Shown here: positions 8,365-17,345 of the stretch, piece by piece
Layout: every line of letters starts with the position of its first letter
Numbering within the stretch: the first letter of the stretch is position 1
NCBI RefSeq assembly: GCF_018919265.1
Contig: NZ_JAHLQO010000002.1
Location: 186,001-250,000, forward strand
Length of the DNA stretch: 64,000 bases
From: Peptoniphilus ovalis
GTDB lineage: Bacteria; Bacillota; Clostridia; Tissierellales; Peptoniphilaceae
Reading direction: 5' to 3'
Notes under the pieces: generated by a model
Seen by the model: only the letters and a program-made list of their open reading frames with translations
What the model was told of the DNA's origin: nothing
Databases searched by the model: none
Made by a program: the position numbers and the translations under genes

Positions 8365-9156
8365 ATGAAATATGATTTAGTAAACTTTTATGAAAATCTA
8401 AAAATAAAGTTTAGTAAATCTAGTGCTAATGAAATATTTTTATATATGATATATGAGCTTAAAGAAGCTTTAAAATTAAAAGACATTGACTCTATAATAT
8501 TTATAGCAAATGAACTTGCAAGTTTTTTAAGAGTAAAGGCTGATACTAAAAACGCTTATAAAATATATAAAATCATTAAAAACTTAACAGTTAGAAAGTA
8601 TGGTTGCAATTCTTCTGAATATGCAACTATACTTCTTAATCTAGCTGATGTTGATATAGTTGATAAAAACTACAATGAAGCAATTAAGAGATTAAATGAA
8701 TCAGAGTCAATTTTACAAAATATAGACGATAATTATCTTTACGCAACTATGTTAAATAACAGAAGTTCTGCTTATAGAGGGATAAAAGAATATAAAAAAG
8801 CAAGAGAAGACATAGAAAAAGCTATTAAACTAGTAAATAGTAAAAGTAAAATAGCAATATCTATGATTAATTTATGTGAAGTAATGTTATTCGAAGGTAA
8901 TTTTGAAGAAGCTCTTAGTGAAATAAAAAAAGTGATAAATTACTATAAATATGAAAATCCAACAGATATTCATTATGCAAATGCACTTTCAACAGCAGCA
9001 AATATTTATTTTAAATTAAAAGATTTTGATAAAAGTATAGAAAATTACAGTTTGGCTTATGATAAATTCTACGCTAAATTTGGAGAGTGTGAAATCACAA
9101 AATTATTAAAAAGAAATATACAAAATGTACATAAAGAAAGGGAAATGAGTCTATGA
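8365..9156 (+). CDS. TPR-repeat protein of the choline microcompartment operon
   Basis: A 263-residue all-helical protein with at least four tetratricopeptide-like repeats over about residues 85-245, for example YATILLNLADVDIVDKNY, MLNNRSSAYRGIKEYKKA and ALSTAANIYFKLKDFDKS. There is no signal peptide, so it is cytoplasmic. The repeats suggest a protein-binding scaffold. It starts nine bases after the BMC-H gene, and its stop overlaps the next start as ATGA, so it is coupled to the DUF4037 and DUF4125 genes. Its function is unknown. Confidence 0.8.
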   Translation: MKYDLVNFYENLKIKFSKSSANEIFLYMIYELKEALKLKDIDSIIFIANELASFLRVKADTKNAYKIYKIIKNLTVRKYGCNSSEYATILLNLADVDIVDKNYNEAIKRLNESESILQNIDDNYLYATMLNNRSSAYRGIKEYKKAREDIEKAIKLVNSKSKIAISMINLCEVMLFEGNFEEALSEIKKVINYYKYENPTDIHYANALSTAANIYFKLKDFDKSIENYSLAYDKFYAKFGECEITKLLKRNIQNVHKEREMSL

Positions 9157-10064
9157 AGGGAATAGAAATATCTAAGAATTTCTTCAACGAATATTGTCTT
9201 CCAAAACTTAATGAAAAAGCACCACATTTATTGAATAAGATAAATGTAGGACTTGTTGGAGAAGGTTCTGAATGTTTCTTTCTTGATGATGAGATATCTA
9301 AAGATCATGACTTTGACAAGGGCTTTTCTATATTCATTGAAGAAAAATATTACAAAAAATATAGAGATGAATTAGAGGAAATTTATAAAAGTTTTTTTGA
9401 TGGAAATTATGTACAAAATAGTAGAAAGGGTGTTATTTGTACTGAAGATTTCTATCAAAAATATACAAATAAAAGATATGCACCAATTTCAAATGTAGAT
9501 TTCTTAAATATAAGAGAATCCTATCTTTCAGTAGCTACAAATGGAGAAATTTTCTATGGAAGAAATAATTTATTTATGAATATGAGAAAGTACTATCAGA
9601 AATTTTATCCAAAAGATGTGGTTTACAAAAAATTAGCAGCATACTTATTTCAAATGGCACAATCTGGACAATATAATTTATTTAGATCTTTAAAAAGAAA
9701 AGATGATATGGCAGTATTTTTCTCAAAAAATGAATTTATAAATGCAACATTTGGAGCACTATATTTGTTAAGCAAAAATTATATGCCATATTATAAACTT
9801 AGAAAAAGATATTTAGAGTCAAAAAATTATTATCCGACGGAATTGTTTATTGATTTAGAAAGCATTATTTATGAAAGTGATGAAGAAAAACTATATTACT
9901 TAGTAGAAAAAGTTTGTGCTTATATTTTAAATATTTTAAAAATAAGAGAAATTGTATCTACAAAAGACAGTTTTTTAGTAGCTGCAGCAGAAGATGTAAC
10001 AAAAAATATAAAAGATCCAATTATTTTAAGGCTTCCAATTATGAAGGGAAATTTTAATGTATAA
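9153..10064 (+). CDS. DUF4037 nucleotidyltransferase-like protein
   Basis: A 303-residue protein whose segment VGEGSECFFLDDEISKDHDF (about residues 34-53) is the hallmark of DUF4037, distantly reminiscent of the GS...DxD active site of nucleotidyltransferases. The remainder is helical and Tyr/Lys-rich. No substrate is known. It is translationally coupled to the TPR gene upstream and overlaps the DUF4125 gene downstream by eight bases, so the three products are probably made in fixed ratio. The link to the microcompartment is by operon position only. Confidence 0.8.
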   Translation: MKGIEISKNFFNEYCLPKLNEKAPHLLNKINVGLVGEGSECFFLDDEISKDHDFDKGFSIFIEEKYYKKYRDELEEIYKSFFDGNYVQNSRKGVICTEDFYQKYTNKRYAPISNVDFLNIRESYLSVATNGEIFYGRNNLFMNMRKYYQKFYPKDVVYKKLAAYLFQMAQSGQYNLFRSLKRKDDMAVFFSKNEFINATFGALYLLSKNYMPYYKLRKRYLESKNYYPTELFIDLESIIYESDEEKLYYLVEKVCAYILNILKIREIVSTKDSFLVAAAEDVTKNIKDPIILRLPIMKGNFNV

Positions 10065-10695
10065 TGTATTTGAATATATAGATGAAAATAATTTAAATAA
10101 AATATATTACAAATTTAAATTGAAAGAAAATCAATTTGAAATAATAAAAGATATTATAAATATGGAGTGGAATTTTTTTGATAAAGTGAAAGGATTACAT
10201 GGAAGGGCTATATGCCAAGACAGCCCTGTAAACTTTATAATAAATAGAATGGCTCAATATTTAACATATGATGACGATATTTGTCTATGTATTCAAAGAG
10301 ATTATAAAAAACATATGAGCAATGATTTTAATCCTGTATTTGGAAAATATGCAAAGATGATGCAGTTTACAGATTTAAAAAAGTATGAAGAAGTTAAAGA
10401 TATACTTCCCAAAACATCTCCTGTAAAGCAATATGCACTAAAAGAAGTAAGTGAATTATTTAGTATTGGACTAGAAGATGTAGAAAGAAAATTCCCAAAA
10501 ACTTCACAAAAAGCTAGACCAAGAGAATCAGTAAACAAAAGAATTTCGTCAATTGCTTATTTTATTTCTGAAATTTCCTTTTTTAATCTAAAGACAATTT
10601 GGCTTATAAAAGACTTATTAATAAGAATAAAAGCGGAAAATTTCGTAGAAAATATTTATAAAAATACATTGGAGTTAAATGATATATTGTCTTAG
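10057..10695 (+). CDS. DUF4125 family protein
   Basis: A 212-residue helical protein. It carries the DUF4125 pattern IINMEWNFFDKVKGLHGRA, then CQDSPVNF and later GKYAKMMQFT. No signal peptide or membrane segment is seen. It starts inside the end of the DUF4037 gene. The family is uncharacterised; its pairing with DUF4037 and a TPR protein next to glycyl radical enzymes suggests a shared role, possibly in enzyme maturation, repair or regulation. That is inference. Confidence 0.8.
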   Translation: MYNVFEYIDENNLNKIYYKFKLKENQFEIIKDIINMEWNFFDKVKGLHGRAICQDSPVNFIINRMAQYLTYDDDICLCIQRDYKKHMSNDFNPVFGKYAKMMQFTDLKKYEEVKDILPKTSPVKQYALKEVSELFSIGLEDVERKFPKTSQKARPRESVNKRISSIAYFISEISFFNLKTIWLIKDLLIRIKAENFVENIYKNTLELNDILS

Positions 10696-10709
10696 AAGGA
10701 GAGTATATT

Positions 10710-11561
10710 ATGACAGCAGGAAGACTTTATTCAATAGGAGAAATTGCAGAAAAAACTGGAGTTACAACTAGAACATTAAGATATTATGAAAAGCTAGAAT
10801 TAATTAAACCAGATTTAATTAAGGAAAATGGATATAGATTTTATTCAGAAAAAACAGCATCTATTATACCAGTTATAAAATATCTTCAGTTTATAGACTT
10901 TAATCTTAAAGAAATCAAAGATTTTTTACAAAATGATGACTACTATAGCAAATTAAGAAGCTTTAAAAATGCAATTATTAGAACTAAAAAGCAAATTGAA
11001 GAGCTTCAGTACAGAGTAATGGTAATTGAAGATTGGCATAAACTAATAGATGAAGGTGTATTTATAAATCTTTTAAAATGTGAAATTCCAATTACAGTAA
11101 AATATCACGAAAAACTACCTGTTATAAAATATCCAATGGAATTTGACTTTGATTACAAGAACTTAATCTTAAATGTAGATTTTGCAAACTATGTAAAACA
11201 AAATTATACAACTATTACAGATTCAGTTATGGTATTTTTCCCATCTACTGAAAAAAGACTTGAAGATGAAGAAAACAACAGAAATACTCCAATAGTTAGT
11301 ATTCAAAAAACAGTAAAAAAAATAGAAGAAAAAGAAAATTCTTCGAATATAGAAGAAGGATATTATTTATCTACATATCATTTGGGACCTCATAAAACAA
11401 TAAAAGAGTCATATAAACGAGCATTTGATTATGCAAAAGAAAAAGGATATGAGCTATTTCCAGGTTCCATTGAAAGATTTGTATTAGATTATTGGACAAC
11501 TACTAATGAAAAAGAATTTGTAACTGAAATTCTAATACTTATCACAAATTACAATAATTAG
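10710..11561 (+). CDS. MerR-family transcriptional regulator with effector-binding C-terminus
   Basis: A 283-residue regulator. The N-terminal MerR winged helix-turn-helix is typical: YSIGEIAEKTGVTTRTLRYY at about residues 7-26, then NGYRFYSEKT. A coiled linker around residues 85-110 follows. The large C-terminal half, ending in a YELFPGSIERFVLDYW-like block, resembles the GyrI/effector-binding domain of BmrR-type regulators. It probably senses a small molecule such as choline or an aldehyde and controls the microcompartment operon; the ligand is a guess. The ATG follows AGAAGGAGAG. Confidence 0.85.
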   Translation: MTAGRLYSIGEIAEKTGVTTRTLRYYEKLELIKPDLIKENGYRFYSEKTASIIPVIKYLQFIDFNLKEIKDFLQNDDYYSKLRSFKNAIIRTKKQIEELQYRVMVIEDWHKLIDEGVFINLLKCEIPITVKYHEKLPVIKYPMEFDFDYKNLILNVDFANYVKQNYTTITDSVMVFFPSTEKRLEDEENNRNTPIVSIQKTVKKIEEKENSSNIEEGYYLSTYHLGPHKTIKESYKRAFDYAKEKGYELFPGSIERFVLDYWTTTNEKEFVTEILILITNYNN

Positions 11562-11576
11562 AAAGGGACTAAATTA

Positions 11577-12662
11577 ATGACATTTTCAGTAAAAACTAAA
11601 ATCTATAACACAGATGATAGTTTAGATATATTCGAAAAACTTGATTACAAAAAGGTATTTTTTATTACAGACCCCTTTGTAGTAGAAAGTAGAATGATTG
11701 AAAAAATCACGCAAAGGCTAAAAAAAGAAAGCACATATAAAATATTTGATGAAATAAAACCAGATCCAACTATAGAACTTGTTAATTCAGGAATAGAAAA
11801 ACTTTTACAAGAAGATTGTGACTTAGTAGTTGCAGTAGGAGGCGGGTCTGCAATAGACGCATCAAAAGCCATAGTATATAAAGCATATGAAAAAACTGGT
11901 GATAAAAAAACTTTTATAGCAATACCTACAACAGCTGGAACAGGATCAGAAGTTACGAATTTTTCAATAGTTACTATTGGAGAAAAGAAAGAAGTACTAA
12001 TAGATGATTTACTTTTACCTGATATAGCAGTACTTGTACCAAGTTTTACAAAATCAGTTCCTAACTTTATAACAGCAGATACAGGTATGGATGTTCTTAC
12101 ACATGCAATAGAAAGCTTAGTATCAAAAAATGCAGATAGATTTTCTAAAATACTTTCAAAAGAAGCGATAAAACTTGTATTTGAAAATCTACCTATAGTA
12201 TATGAAGACGGATTAAGAATGAAATCTAGAAAAAACATGATAGAAGCTTCAACAATTGCAGGAATAGCCTTTACAAATGCAGGACTAGGCATAAACCACT
12301 CAGTTGCACATATATTAGGTGGAGTATTTCACATATCACACGGAAGATTAAATGCAATATTGCTTCCATACATTATGAAATACAATATAGAAAAAAGTGA
12401 AAGTGCAAGATATGAACTAAGAAATATAGCAACTGAACTTGGATTACACGACGAATATGATTTTATTAAGAAAATTGAAGAATTAAATAGGAAATTCAAT
12501 ATACCAAAAAATCTTAGAGGACTTAATAAAATTGATGAAAGAGAATATTTCGAAAAAATTGACTACATGGCAGAAGTAGCCTATAACGATAGATGTACAG
12601 CAACAAATCCAGGACTTGTTACGATAATTAATTTAAAAAATATATTTAGAGATATTTTTTAA
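11577..12662 (+). CDS. eutG: Iron-dependent alcohol dehydrogenase (acetaldehyde to ethanol)
   Basis: Group III metal-dependent alcohol dehydrogenase that reduces acetaldehyde to ethanol and regenerates NAD+ for the aldehyde dehydrogenase (called CutO in other cut clusters). The nucleotide-binding GGGSAIDASKAI is at residues 88-99 and PTTAGTGSEVTNFS at 117-130. The iron ligands expected for the family are present: Asp172, His176, His241 and His255. At 361 residues it is slightly short of the usual 380. No extra encapsulation helix is evident at either end. It is the last gene of the choline operon, immediately ahead of the T-box promoter. Confidence 0.88.
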   Translation: MTFSVKTKIYNTDDSLDIFEKLDYKKVFFITDPFVVESRMIEKITQRLKKESTYKIFDEIKPDPTIELVNSGIEKLLQEDCDLVVAVGGGSAIDASKAIVYKAYEKTGDKKTFIAIPTTAGTGSEVTNFSIVTIGEKKEVLIDDLLLPDIAVLVPSFTKSVPNFITADTGMDVLTHAIESLVSKNADRFSKILSKEAIKLVFENLPIVYEDGLRMKSRKNMIEASTIAGIAFTNAGLGINHSVAHILGGVFHISHGRLNAILLPYIMKYNIEKSESARYELRNIATELGLHDEYDFIKKIEELNRKFNIPKNLRGLNKIDEREYFEKIDYMAEVAYNDRCTATNPGLVTIINLKNIFRDIF

Positions 12663-12692
12663 AATTTATTAAAAAAAATTTAAAAATTTATA

Positions 12693-12721
12693 TTGACAAT
12701 AAAAATTATAGACATTATAAT
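12693..12721 (+). promoter_or_regulatory. Promoter of the methionine T-box/metNIQ operon
   Basis: A -35 TTGACA at 12693-12698 and a -10 TATAAT at 12716-12721 are separated by 17 bases, a perfect consensus promoter. Transcription would start around 12728, just ahead of the T-box stem I. Confidence 0.85.
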
Positions 12722-12727
12722 ATTATT

Positions 12728-13000
12728 TAAATTTGAAAAACAATTTGAAAAACTTTTTGAGAAGAAGAGTACCTTTAAATTATGAGCAAAGAGAGCTTCG
12801 TTTTGGTGAAAGAAGTGGATTGGTTTATTGGGAACATGGCCTTTTCTAGGATGTGTCGATATTAGATGCATACGGGACTTCCCGTTACAGAAGTAGAGTA
12901 TGATAGTACTTGATGAGGTTGCTTTTCGCGAGGGAGCAATAAACAAAGGTGGTAACACGAGCTTTCGTCCTTTATATGGATGGAAGCTCTTTTTTTATTT
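12728..13000 (+). promoter_or_regulatory. T-box riboswitch leader, methionine (AUG specifier), with terminator
   Basis: This fills the 355-base gap before metN. The T-box sequence ACAAAGGTGGTAACACGAG (12943-12961) is the conserved antiterminator element that pairs with an uncharged tRNA 3' end. It is followed by a rho-independent terminator GAGCTTTCGTCC/GGATGGAAGCTC plus T7 (12959-12993). Upstream the stem I features AGAGAG and GGTGAAAG are visible. The context GGGAAC-ATG-G at 12831-12839 fits a specifier loop with an AUG (Met) codon at 12836-12838. That matches the downstream methionine transporter genes: uncharged tRNA-Met should allow readthrough. Confidence 0.9.
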
Positions 13001-13017
13001 AGTGGGGAGATAAATTA

Positions 13018-14022
13018 TTGATTGAAGTAAAGAATTTAGTTAAAGAATTTAAAACTGATGAGGGAACTTTTAGAGCTATTAATGATGTTTCTTTTGAAGT
13101 TAACAGAGGCGAAATCTTCGGAGTCATCGGCCTTTCTGGTGCAGGTAAATCTACACTGGTAAGGTGCATAAATAGACTTGAAGAGCCAACAAGTGGAGAT
13201 ATTTTAATAGATGGCAAATCGATTATTGATCTTAATGAAAAAGATTTAAGACTTGCCAGAAAAGATATAGGAATGATTTTTCAATCTTTTAATCTTTTTA
13301 TGCAAAAGACTGTTGAAGAAAATATAGCTTATCCTTTAATTATCTCAGGTGTTTCAAAATCTGAAACTGATAAGAGAGTTGATGAGCTACTTTCTTTTAT
13401 AGATTTAAAAGAAAAGAAAAAATCCTATCCTTCTGAATTATCAGGTGGACAAAAACAAAGAGTTGCAATAGCAAGGGCGATTGCTACAAATCCTTCTATT
13501 TTATTATCAGACGAAGGAACTTCAGCTCTTGACCCAGCAAATACTGAGTCAGTTCTAAAGCTTCTTAAAAAGATTGTAGAGGAATACAACACTACAATTA
13601 TTATGATTACGCATCAAATGGAAGTAGCAAAGGATATCTGTGATAGAATTGCTGTTATGCAAAGTGGAAATATAATAGAAGAAAATACAACAACTGAACT
13701 ATTTAAAAACCCTAAAACTCATGTGACAAGATCTTTTATTAAGAATCTTCAAGATGAAGTTGATGAAGGTTATGTTAACGCAAGTGATTACAAGGGAGAT
13801 GTGCTAAGACTTTCTTATGCAGATGACAATTACGACGAGCCAATCCTTTCTCAATGCGTAAAGAAATTTAATGTTGATTTTTCTATTCTTTCTGGAAATA
13901 TCAATAGACTTAATGTAAAAAATGTAGGTTATTTAACTGTTCAAATATTGGGAGATGAGTCTGAAAGATTAAAGGCCATCCAATATTTGAAAGATAATAA
14001 TGTAAATGTGGAGGTGCTATAA
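13018..14022 (+). CDS. metN: Methionine ABC transporter ATPase MetN
   Basis: ATP-binding subunit of the methionine importer. Walker A GLSGAGKST is at about residues 38-46, the signature LSGGQKQR and Walker B ILLSDEGTSALDP follow. A C-terminal NIL domain (about residues 260-334) is the methionine-sensing regulatory domain typical of MetN. At 334 residues it is full length. The start is TTG at 13018, preceded by GGGGAG at the correct distance; an ATG is not available nearby. It is controlled by the T-box leader upstream and overlaps metI by one base. Confidence 0.95.
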   Translation: MIEVKNLVKEFKTDEGTFRAINDVSFEVNRGEIFGVIGLSGAGKSTLVRCINRLEEPTSGDILIDGKSIIDLNEKDLRLARKDIGMIFQSFNLFMQKTVEENIAYPLIISGVSKSETDKRVDELLSFIDLKEKKKSYPSELSGGQKQRVAIARAIATNPSILLSDEGTSALDPANTESVLKLLKKIVEEYNTTIIMITHQMEVAKDICDRIAVMQSGNIIEENTTTELFKNPKTHVTRSFIKNLQDEVDEGYVNASDYKGDVLRLSYADDNYDEPILSQCVKKFNVDFSILSGNINRLNVKNVGYLTVQILGDESERLKAIQYLKDNNVNVEVL

Positions 14023-14675
14023 TGGATAGAATTATTGATATTGTACTACCTGCAATACCTCAAACGCTTATTATGGTATTTGCATCAACAGTTATAGCAC
14101 TTTTAATTGGAATTCCTTTGGGAATTATTTTAACAACGACAAGGCCAGGGGGACTTACAGAATCAGCTAAATTTTATTCTGTCTTAGATGGAATTATAAA
14201 TATTCTAAGGTCATTTCCCTTTGTAATATTAATGATTGTAGTTTTTCCACTATCTAGACTTATAGTTGGAAAATCCTATGGTACAGCGGCAATGATTATT
14301 CCGCTTTCTGTATCTGCAGCACCTTTTGTTGCAAGATTAATGGAAGGATATTTTATTCAAGTTGACAGCGGAATTATTGAAGCTGCAAAATCTATGGGAT
14401 CTACAAAGAGAGAGATTATATTTAAGGTGCTTATCCCTGAAGCGATGCCAATGATTATAACTGGTATTACTATGACTATTATAAATGTAATAGGTTATTC
14501 AGCAATGGCTGGTGTAATGGGAGGCGGAGGCCTTGGAGATGTAGCTAACAGATATGGCTATCAAAGAAATGAACCACTTATATTGTGGTCAGCAGTAGTA
14601 GTAATTATAATTTTAGTGCAAATCGTGCAGTTTGTAGGAAATGCGCTGGCAAAGAAAATTGACAAAAGAAGATAA
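14022..14675 (+). CDS. metI: Methionine ABC transporter permease MetI
   Basis: Inner-membrane permease of the methionine importer, 217 residues with about five transmembrane helices. The cytoplasmic coupling motif EAAKSMGSTKREIIFKVLIP (about residues 120-139) contacts the MetN ATPase. It overlaps metN by one base and is followed by two metQ genes. Confidence 0.95.
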   Translation: MDRIIDIVLPAIPQTLIMVFASTVIALLIGIPLGIILTTTRPGGLTESAKFYSVLDGIINILRSFPFVILMIVVFPLSRLIVGKSYGTAAMIIPLSVSAAPFVARLMEGYFIQVDSGIIEAAKSMGSTKREIIFKVLIPEAMPMIITGITMTIINVIGYSAMAGVMGGGGLGDVANRYGYQRNEPLILWSAVVVIIILVQIVQFVGNALAKKIDKRR

Positions 14676-14719
14676 TCTGTAAGGGAAGACTGATTATCAA
14701 AAGAAAAAGGAGAAAAAAG

Positions 14720-15550
14720 ATGAAGAAGACAAAAATTTTAGTGACATTAATTGCAGTTGTAGCATTTCTAACTGCTTGCGGAAACAAAAATACAGCTGAT
14801 AGTGCAAAAGCAGCTGAATCAACAGAACTTACAAAGGTGACAATTGGAGCATCAGAAACTCCACATGGAGAACTAATTAAAGCACTTATTCCTCAGTTTA
14901 AAGAAAAAGGAATTGATTTAGAAGTTGTAACTTTCTCTGATTATATTCAACCAAATTTACAACTTGACTCTGGAGACCTTGATGTAAACTTTTATCAACA
15001 TCAACCTTATCTAGATAACTTTAATAAAGATAGAAACACAAATATTGTTTCAATTGAAAACTCAAAAATATTTATTACTCCACTTTTAGGATTCTCAACA
15101 AAGATTAAAGATATTTCAGAACTTAAAGATGGAGCAGAAATAATTATTCCTAATGATCCAACAAATGGAGCAAGAGCACTTTTAATTCTAGATGATAAGG
15201 GTTTAATTAAACTAAAAGACAAAAACAATCTAAATTCAACAGAAGTTGATATTGCAGAAAACCCTAAGAATTTAAAATTCAATGCAGTTGATGCTCAAAA
15301 CATACCAAGAGTTTATCAAGATGCAGACCTTGCATTTATAAATCCTAACTTTGCAATCTCTAATGGACTTGATCCAAAGGATGCAATAATCACAGAAGCT
15401 AAAGATTCACCATATGCAAATGTAGTTGCAGTGAGAAAAGGTGATGAAAATGAAGAAAAATATAAGAAAATCGTAGAAGTATTACAATCTGAAGAAAGTA
15501 GAAAATATATAGAAGATACTTTCAAAGGTGCGGTACTACCAGCATTCTAA
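14720..15550 (+). CDS. metQ: Methionine-binding lipoprotein MetQ, first copy
   Basis: Substrate-binding lipoprotein of the MetNIQ importer, 276 residues. A signal peptide ends in the lipobox LTAC, giving a lipidated Cys20. The NLPA/MetQ core begins with TIGASETPHGELIKALIPQF and contains NFYQHQPYLDNFN and IIIPNDPTNGARALLIL, which bind D/L-methionine in the family. It follows metI by 44 bases with an AAGGAG site. A second metQ follows, so this importer has two receptors. Confidence 0.95.
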   Translation: MKKTKILVTLIAVVAFLTACGNKNTADSAKAAESTELTKVTIGASETPHGELIKALIPQFKEKGIDLEVVTFSDYIQPNLQLDSGDLDVNFYQHQPYLDNFNKDRNTNIVSIENSKIFITPLLGFSTKIKDISELKDGAEIIIPNDPTNGARALLILDDKGLIKLKDKNNLNSTEVDIAENPKNLKFNAVDAQNIPRVYQDADLAFINPNFAISNGLDPKDAIITEAKDSPYANVVAVRKGDENEEKYKKIVEVLQSEESRKYIEDTFKGAVLPAF

Positions 15551-15588
15551 ATTTTAATTAGGTAATAATTTTTTTAAGGAGGATATAT

Positions 15589-16455
15589 ATGAAAAATTTT
15601 AAAAAATTATTTTTACTAGGATCTCTTGTCCTATCACTTACACTAACAGCTTGTGGCGGTGCAAAACAAGAAACTAAGGAAGCTAATGCAAAAGAAGAAC
15701 CAGCACAAGCTACTGAAAAGCTTGATGACAACAAAATCGTAATCGGTGTATCACCTACACCTCACGGTGAAATTGTAGAAGGTTTAAAACCAGAATTTGA
15801 AAAAGCTGGTCTTGATGTAGAAGTAGTAAACTTTGACGACTATGTACAACCAAATCTTCAACTTGAAGCTGGTGACTTAGATGCTAACTATTTCCAACAC
15901 AAACCATACCTAGATAGTTTCACTGAAGAAAGAAATATTACTAATCTTGATGTTCTAGGATTTGTTCACATTGAACCAATGGCTCTTTATTCTGACAAAT
16001 ACAAATCAGTAGATGAAATTGAAGATGGAGCAGAAATTATTATGCCTAATGACCCAAGTAATGGAGCAAGAGCTCTTATTTTACTTGAAGATGCAGGTTT
16101 AATTAAACTTAAAGATAAGACAAATCTTAACTCAACTGAAAAAGATATAGCAGAAAATCCTAAGAATTTAAAATTTACAGCAATGGATGCACCATCAATT
16201 GCTCAAGTTTATAAAGATTCTGGAGCAGCTGTAATCAATTCAAACTTTGCAATTGGACAAGGACTTGACCCAGTTAATGATTCAATCTTCTTAGAATCAA
16301 AAGATTCACCATATGCAAACTTAGTTGCAGTAAGAAAAGATGAAAAAGATTCTCCTAAGTTTAAAAAACTAATCGAAGTATTAAACTCTGATGCAGCTAA
16401 AAAACTTATTGAAGAAAAATTCAAAGGAGCTGTAATCCCAGCATTTGGAAAATAA
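15589..16455 (+). CDS. metQ: Methionine-binding lipoprotein MetQ, second copy
   Basis: Paralogue of the preceding lipoprotein (288 residues) with lipobox LTAC. Its longer, Glu/Ala-rich linker after the lipid Cys is a spacer from the membrane. The core motifs VIGVSPTPHGEIVEGLKPEF, NYFQHKPYLDSFT and IIMPNDPSNGARALILLED are conserved. The difference in sequence suggests another affinity or another substrate (for example methionine sulfoxide or D-methionine), which is inference. A terminator follows at 16475. Confidence 0.93.
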   Translation: MKNFKKLFLLGSLVLSLTLTACGGAKQETKEANAKEEPAQATEKLDDNKIVIGVSPTPHGEIVEGLKPEFEKAGLDVEVVNFDDYVQPNLQLEAGDLDANYFQHKPYLDSFTEERNITNLDVLGFVHIEPMALYSDKYKSVDEIEDGAEIIMPNDPSNGARALILLEDAGLIKLKDKTNLNSTEKDIAENPKNLKFTAMDAPSIAQVYKDSGAAVINSNFAIGQGLDPVNDSIFLESKDSPYANLVAVRKDEKDSPKFKKLIEVLNSDAAKKLIEEKFKGAVIPAFGK

Positions 16456-16474
16456 TTAAATATTATTATTAAAG

Positions 16475-16503
16475 AGGCTTAACTTTTAGTTAAGTCTTTT
16501 TAT
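16475..16503 (+). terminator. Terminator of the metNIQQ operon
   Basis: AGGCTTAACT (16475-16484) pairs with AGTTAAGTCT (16488-16497) with one G-U pair, followed by a T-rich tail. Confidence 0.85.
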
Positions 16504-16574
16504 TTTTATTATAAATAATAGTCTAAATGATAAATTAAAAAGCAGTATTTTTTGTTACATCTTAAATTATAGAT

Positions 16575-16627
16575 AAACCCACTATAAAGCTAAATATGGC
16601 TTGCTTTTATAGTGGGTTTTTATTTTT
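16575..16627 (+). terminator. Second, strong hairpin terminator before the convergent thioesterase gene
   Basis: AAACCCACTATAAAGC (16575-16590) pairs with GCTTTTATAGTGGGTTT (16603-16619) and is followed by TTATTTTTT. It lies between converging genes and may also stop transcripts from the minus strand, although the T tail is better on the plus strand. Confidence 0.75.
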
Positions 16628-16667
16628 TCAAAAGTATAAGCTGTAACTTTTGACACATCTTTTTTAT

Positions 16668-17063
16668 TTATTTATGCTCGCACATTATTTCTTTTGGAAT
16701 ATTATGTGCTTTTTTCTTTCTAGTTTCTTTATCGATAACTACATAAGTAATTTTTCCCATGCAATATGGATCAGAATTGTCCTTATCAGCAAAAGAACAT
16801 GCTTTAACTGATACTGTAAGAGAAGTTGTTCCCACATTAATAATTTTACCAGTAAATCTTAAGATTTCTCCCTTATCAGCTGGCTTTAGGAACTTAAAGT
16901 CATCCATACCTCTATATACTAATTCATTTGGATCTTCGTAAGCGTGACATGCTGTGATAAATCCTGTTTCTGAAAGCCATTCAAGAGCCTTTGCTACAAA
17001 AAGTGTACCGTGGTGATTTAAATCTCCCATTTTAATAAGTTGAAAAGTGCTAACTTCTACCAT
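16668..17063 (-). CDS. Hotdog-fold acyl-CoA thioesterase
   Basis: Putative acyl-CoA hydrolase of 131 residues. The hotdog-domain pattern is present: MGDLNHHGTLFVAKALEWL near the N-terminus and a central ELVYRGMDDFKFLKPADKGE. A single hotdog domain of this length acts as a dimer or hexamer in the cytoplasm. I place the start at ATG 17063, eight bases after GGAGG at 17071-17076; a TTG further upstream would overlap that ribosome binding site. The substrate chain length cannot be told. Confidence 0.8.
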   Translation of the reverse strand: MVEVSTFQLIKMGDLNHHGTLFVAKALEWLSETGFITACHAYEDPNELVYRGMDDFKFLKPADKGEILRFTGKIINVGTTSLTVSVKACSFADKDNSDPYCMGKITYVVIDKETRKKKAHNIPKEIMCEHK

Positions 17064-17266
17064 TTTATTGTCCTCCAATTTTTAAAACTTTAAAATATTT
17101 TTTTCTAATTGAATTATAACAAATGGAATTAATTATTTCAATATAAGGAATCTATTCCGAATTATGGAATAAAATGAATTAAAAACTACTTTTTGAATAA
17201 AAATTTTCACAAAAGTTTTAAAAAGAAAATTTAAATTGTAATATTGGAATATAAAGTATAAAAAAA

Positions 17267-17290
17267 AGCCGGAGATTTAACCCCAGCTTT
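17267..17290 (-). terminator. Terminator of the SDR gene (minus strand)
   Basis: Read on the minus strand, AAAGCTGG pairs with CCGGCTTT (one G-U pair) followed by T7. On the plus strand the wobble becomes a C-A mismatch, so the minus orientation is the functional one. The rest of 17064-17345 is AT-rich with nothing else I recognise. Confidence 0.8.
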
Positions 17291-17345
17291 TAGAAAATTT
17301 TCTTAATATAAATTTTTGTTGCCAGCTATAAATTATTTTGTTAGA

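Noticed and set aside
11645-12292. 215-codon open frame on the minus strand inside the alcohol dehydrogenase gene
   Set aside because: It is a shadow of a well conserved gene; the translation is Ser/Ile-rich with no family resemblance and no ribosome binding site.
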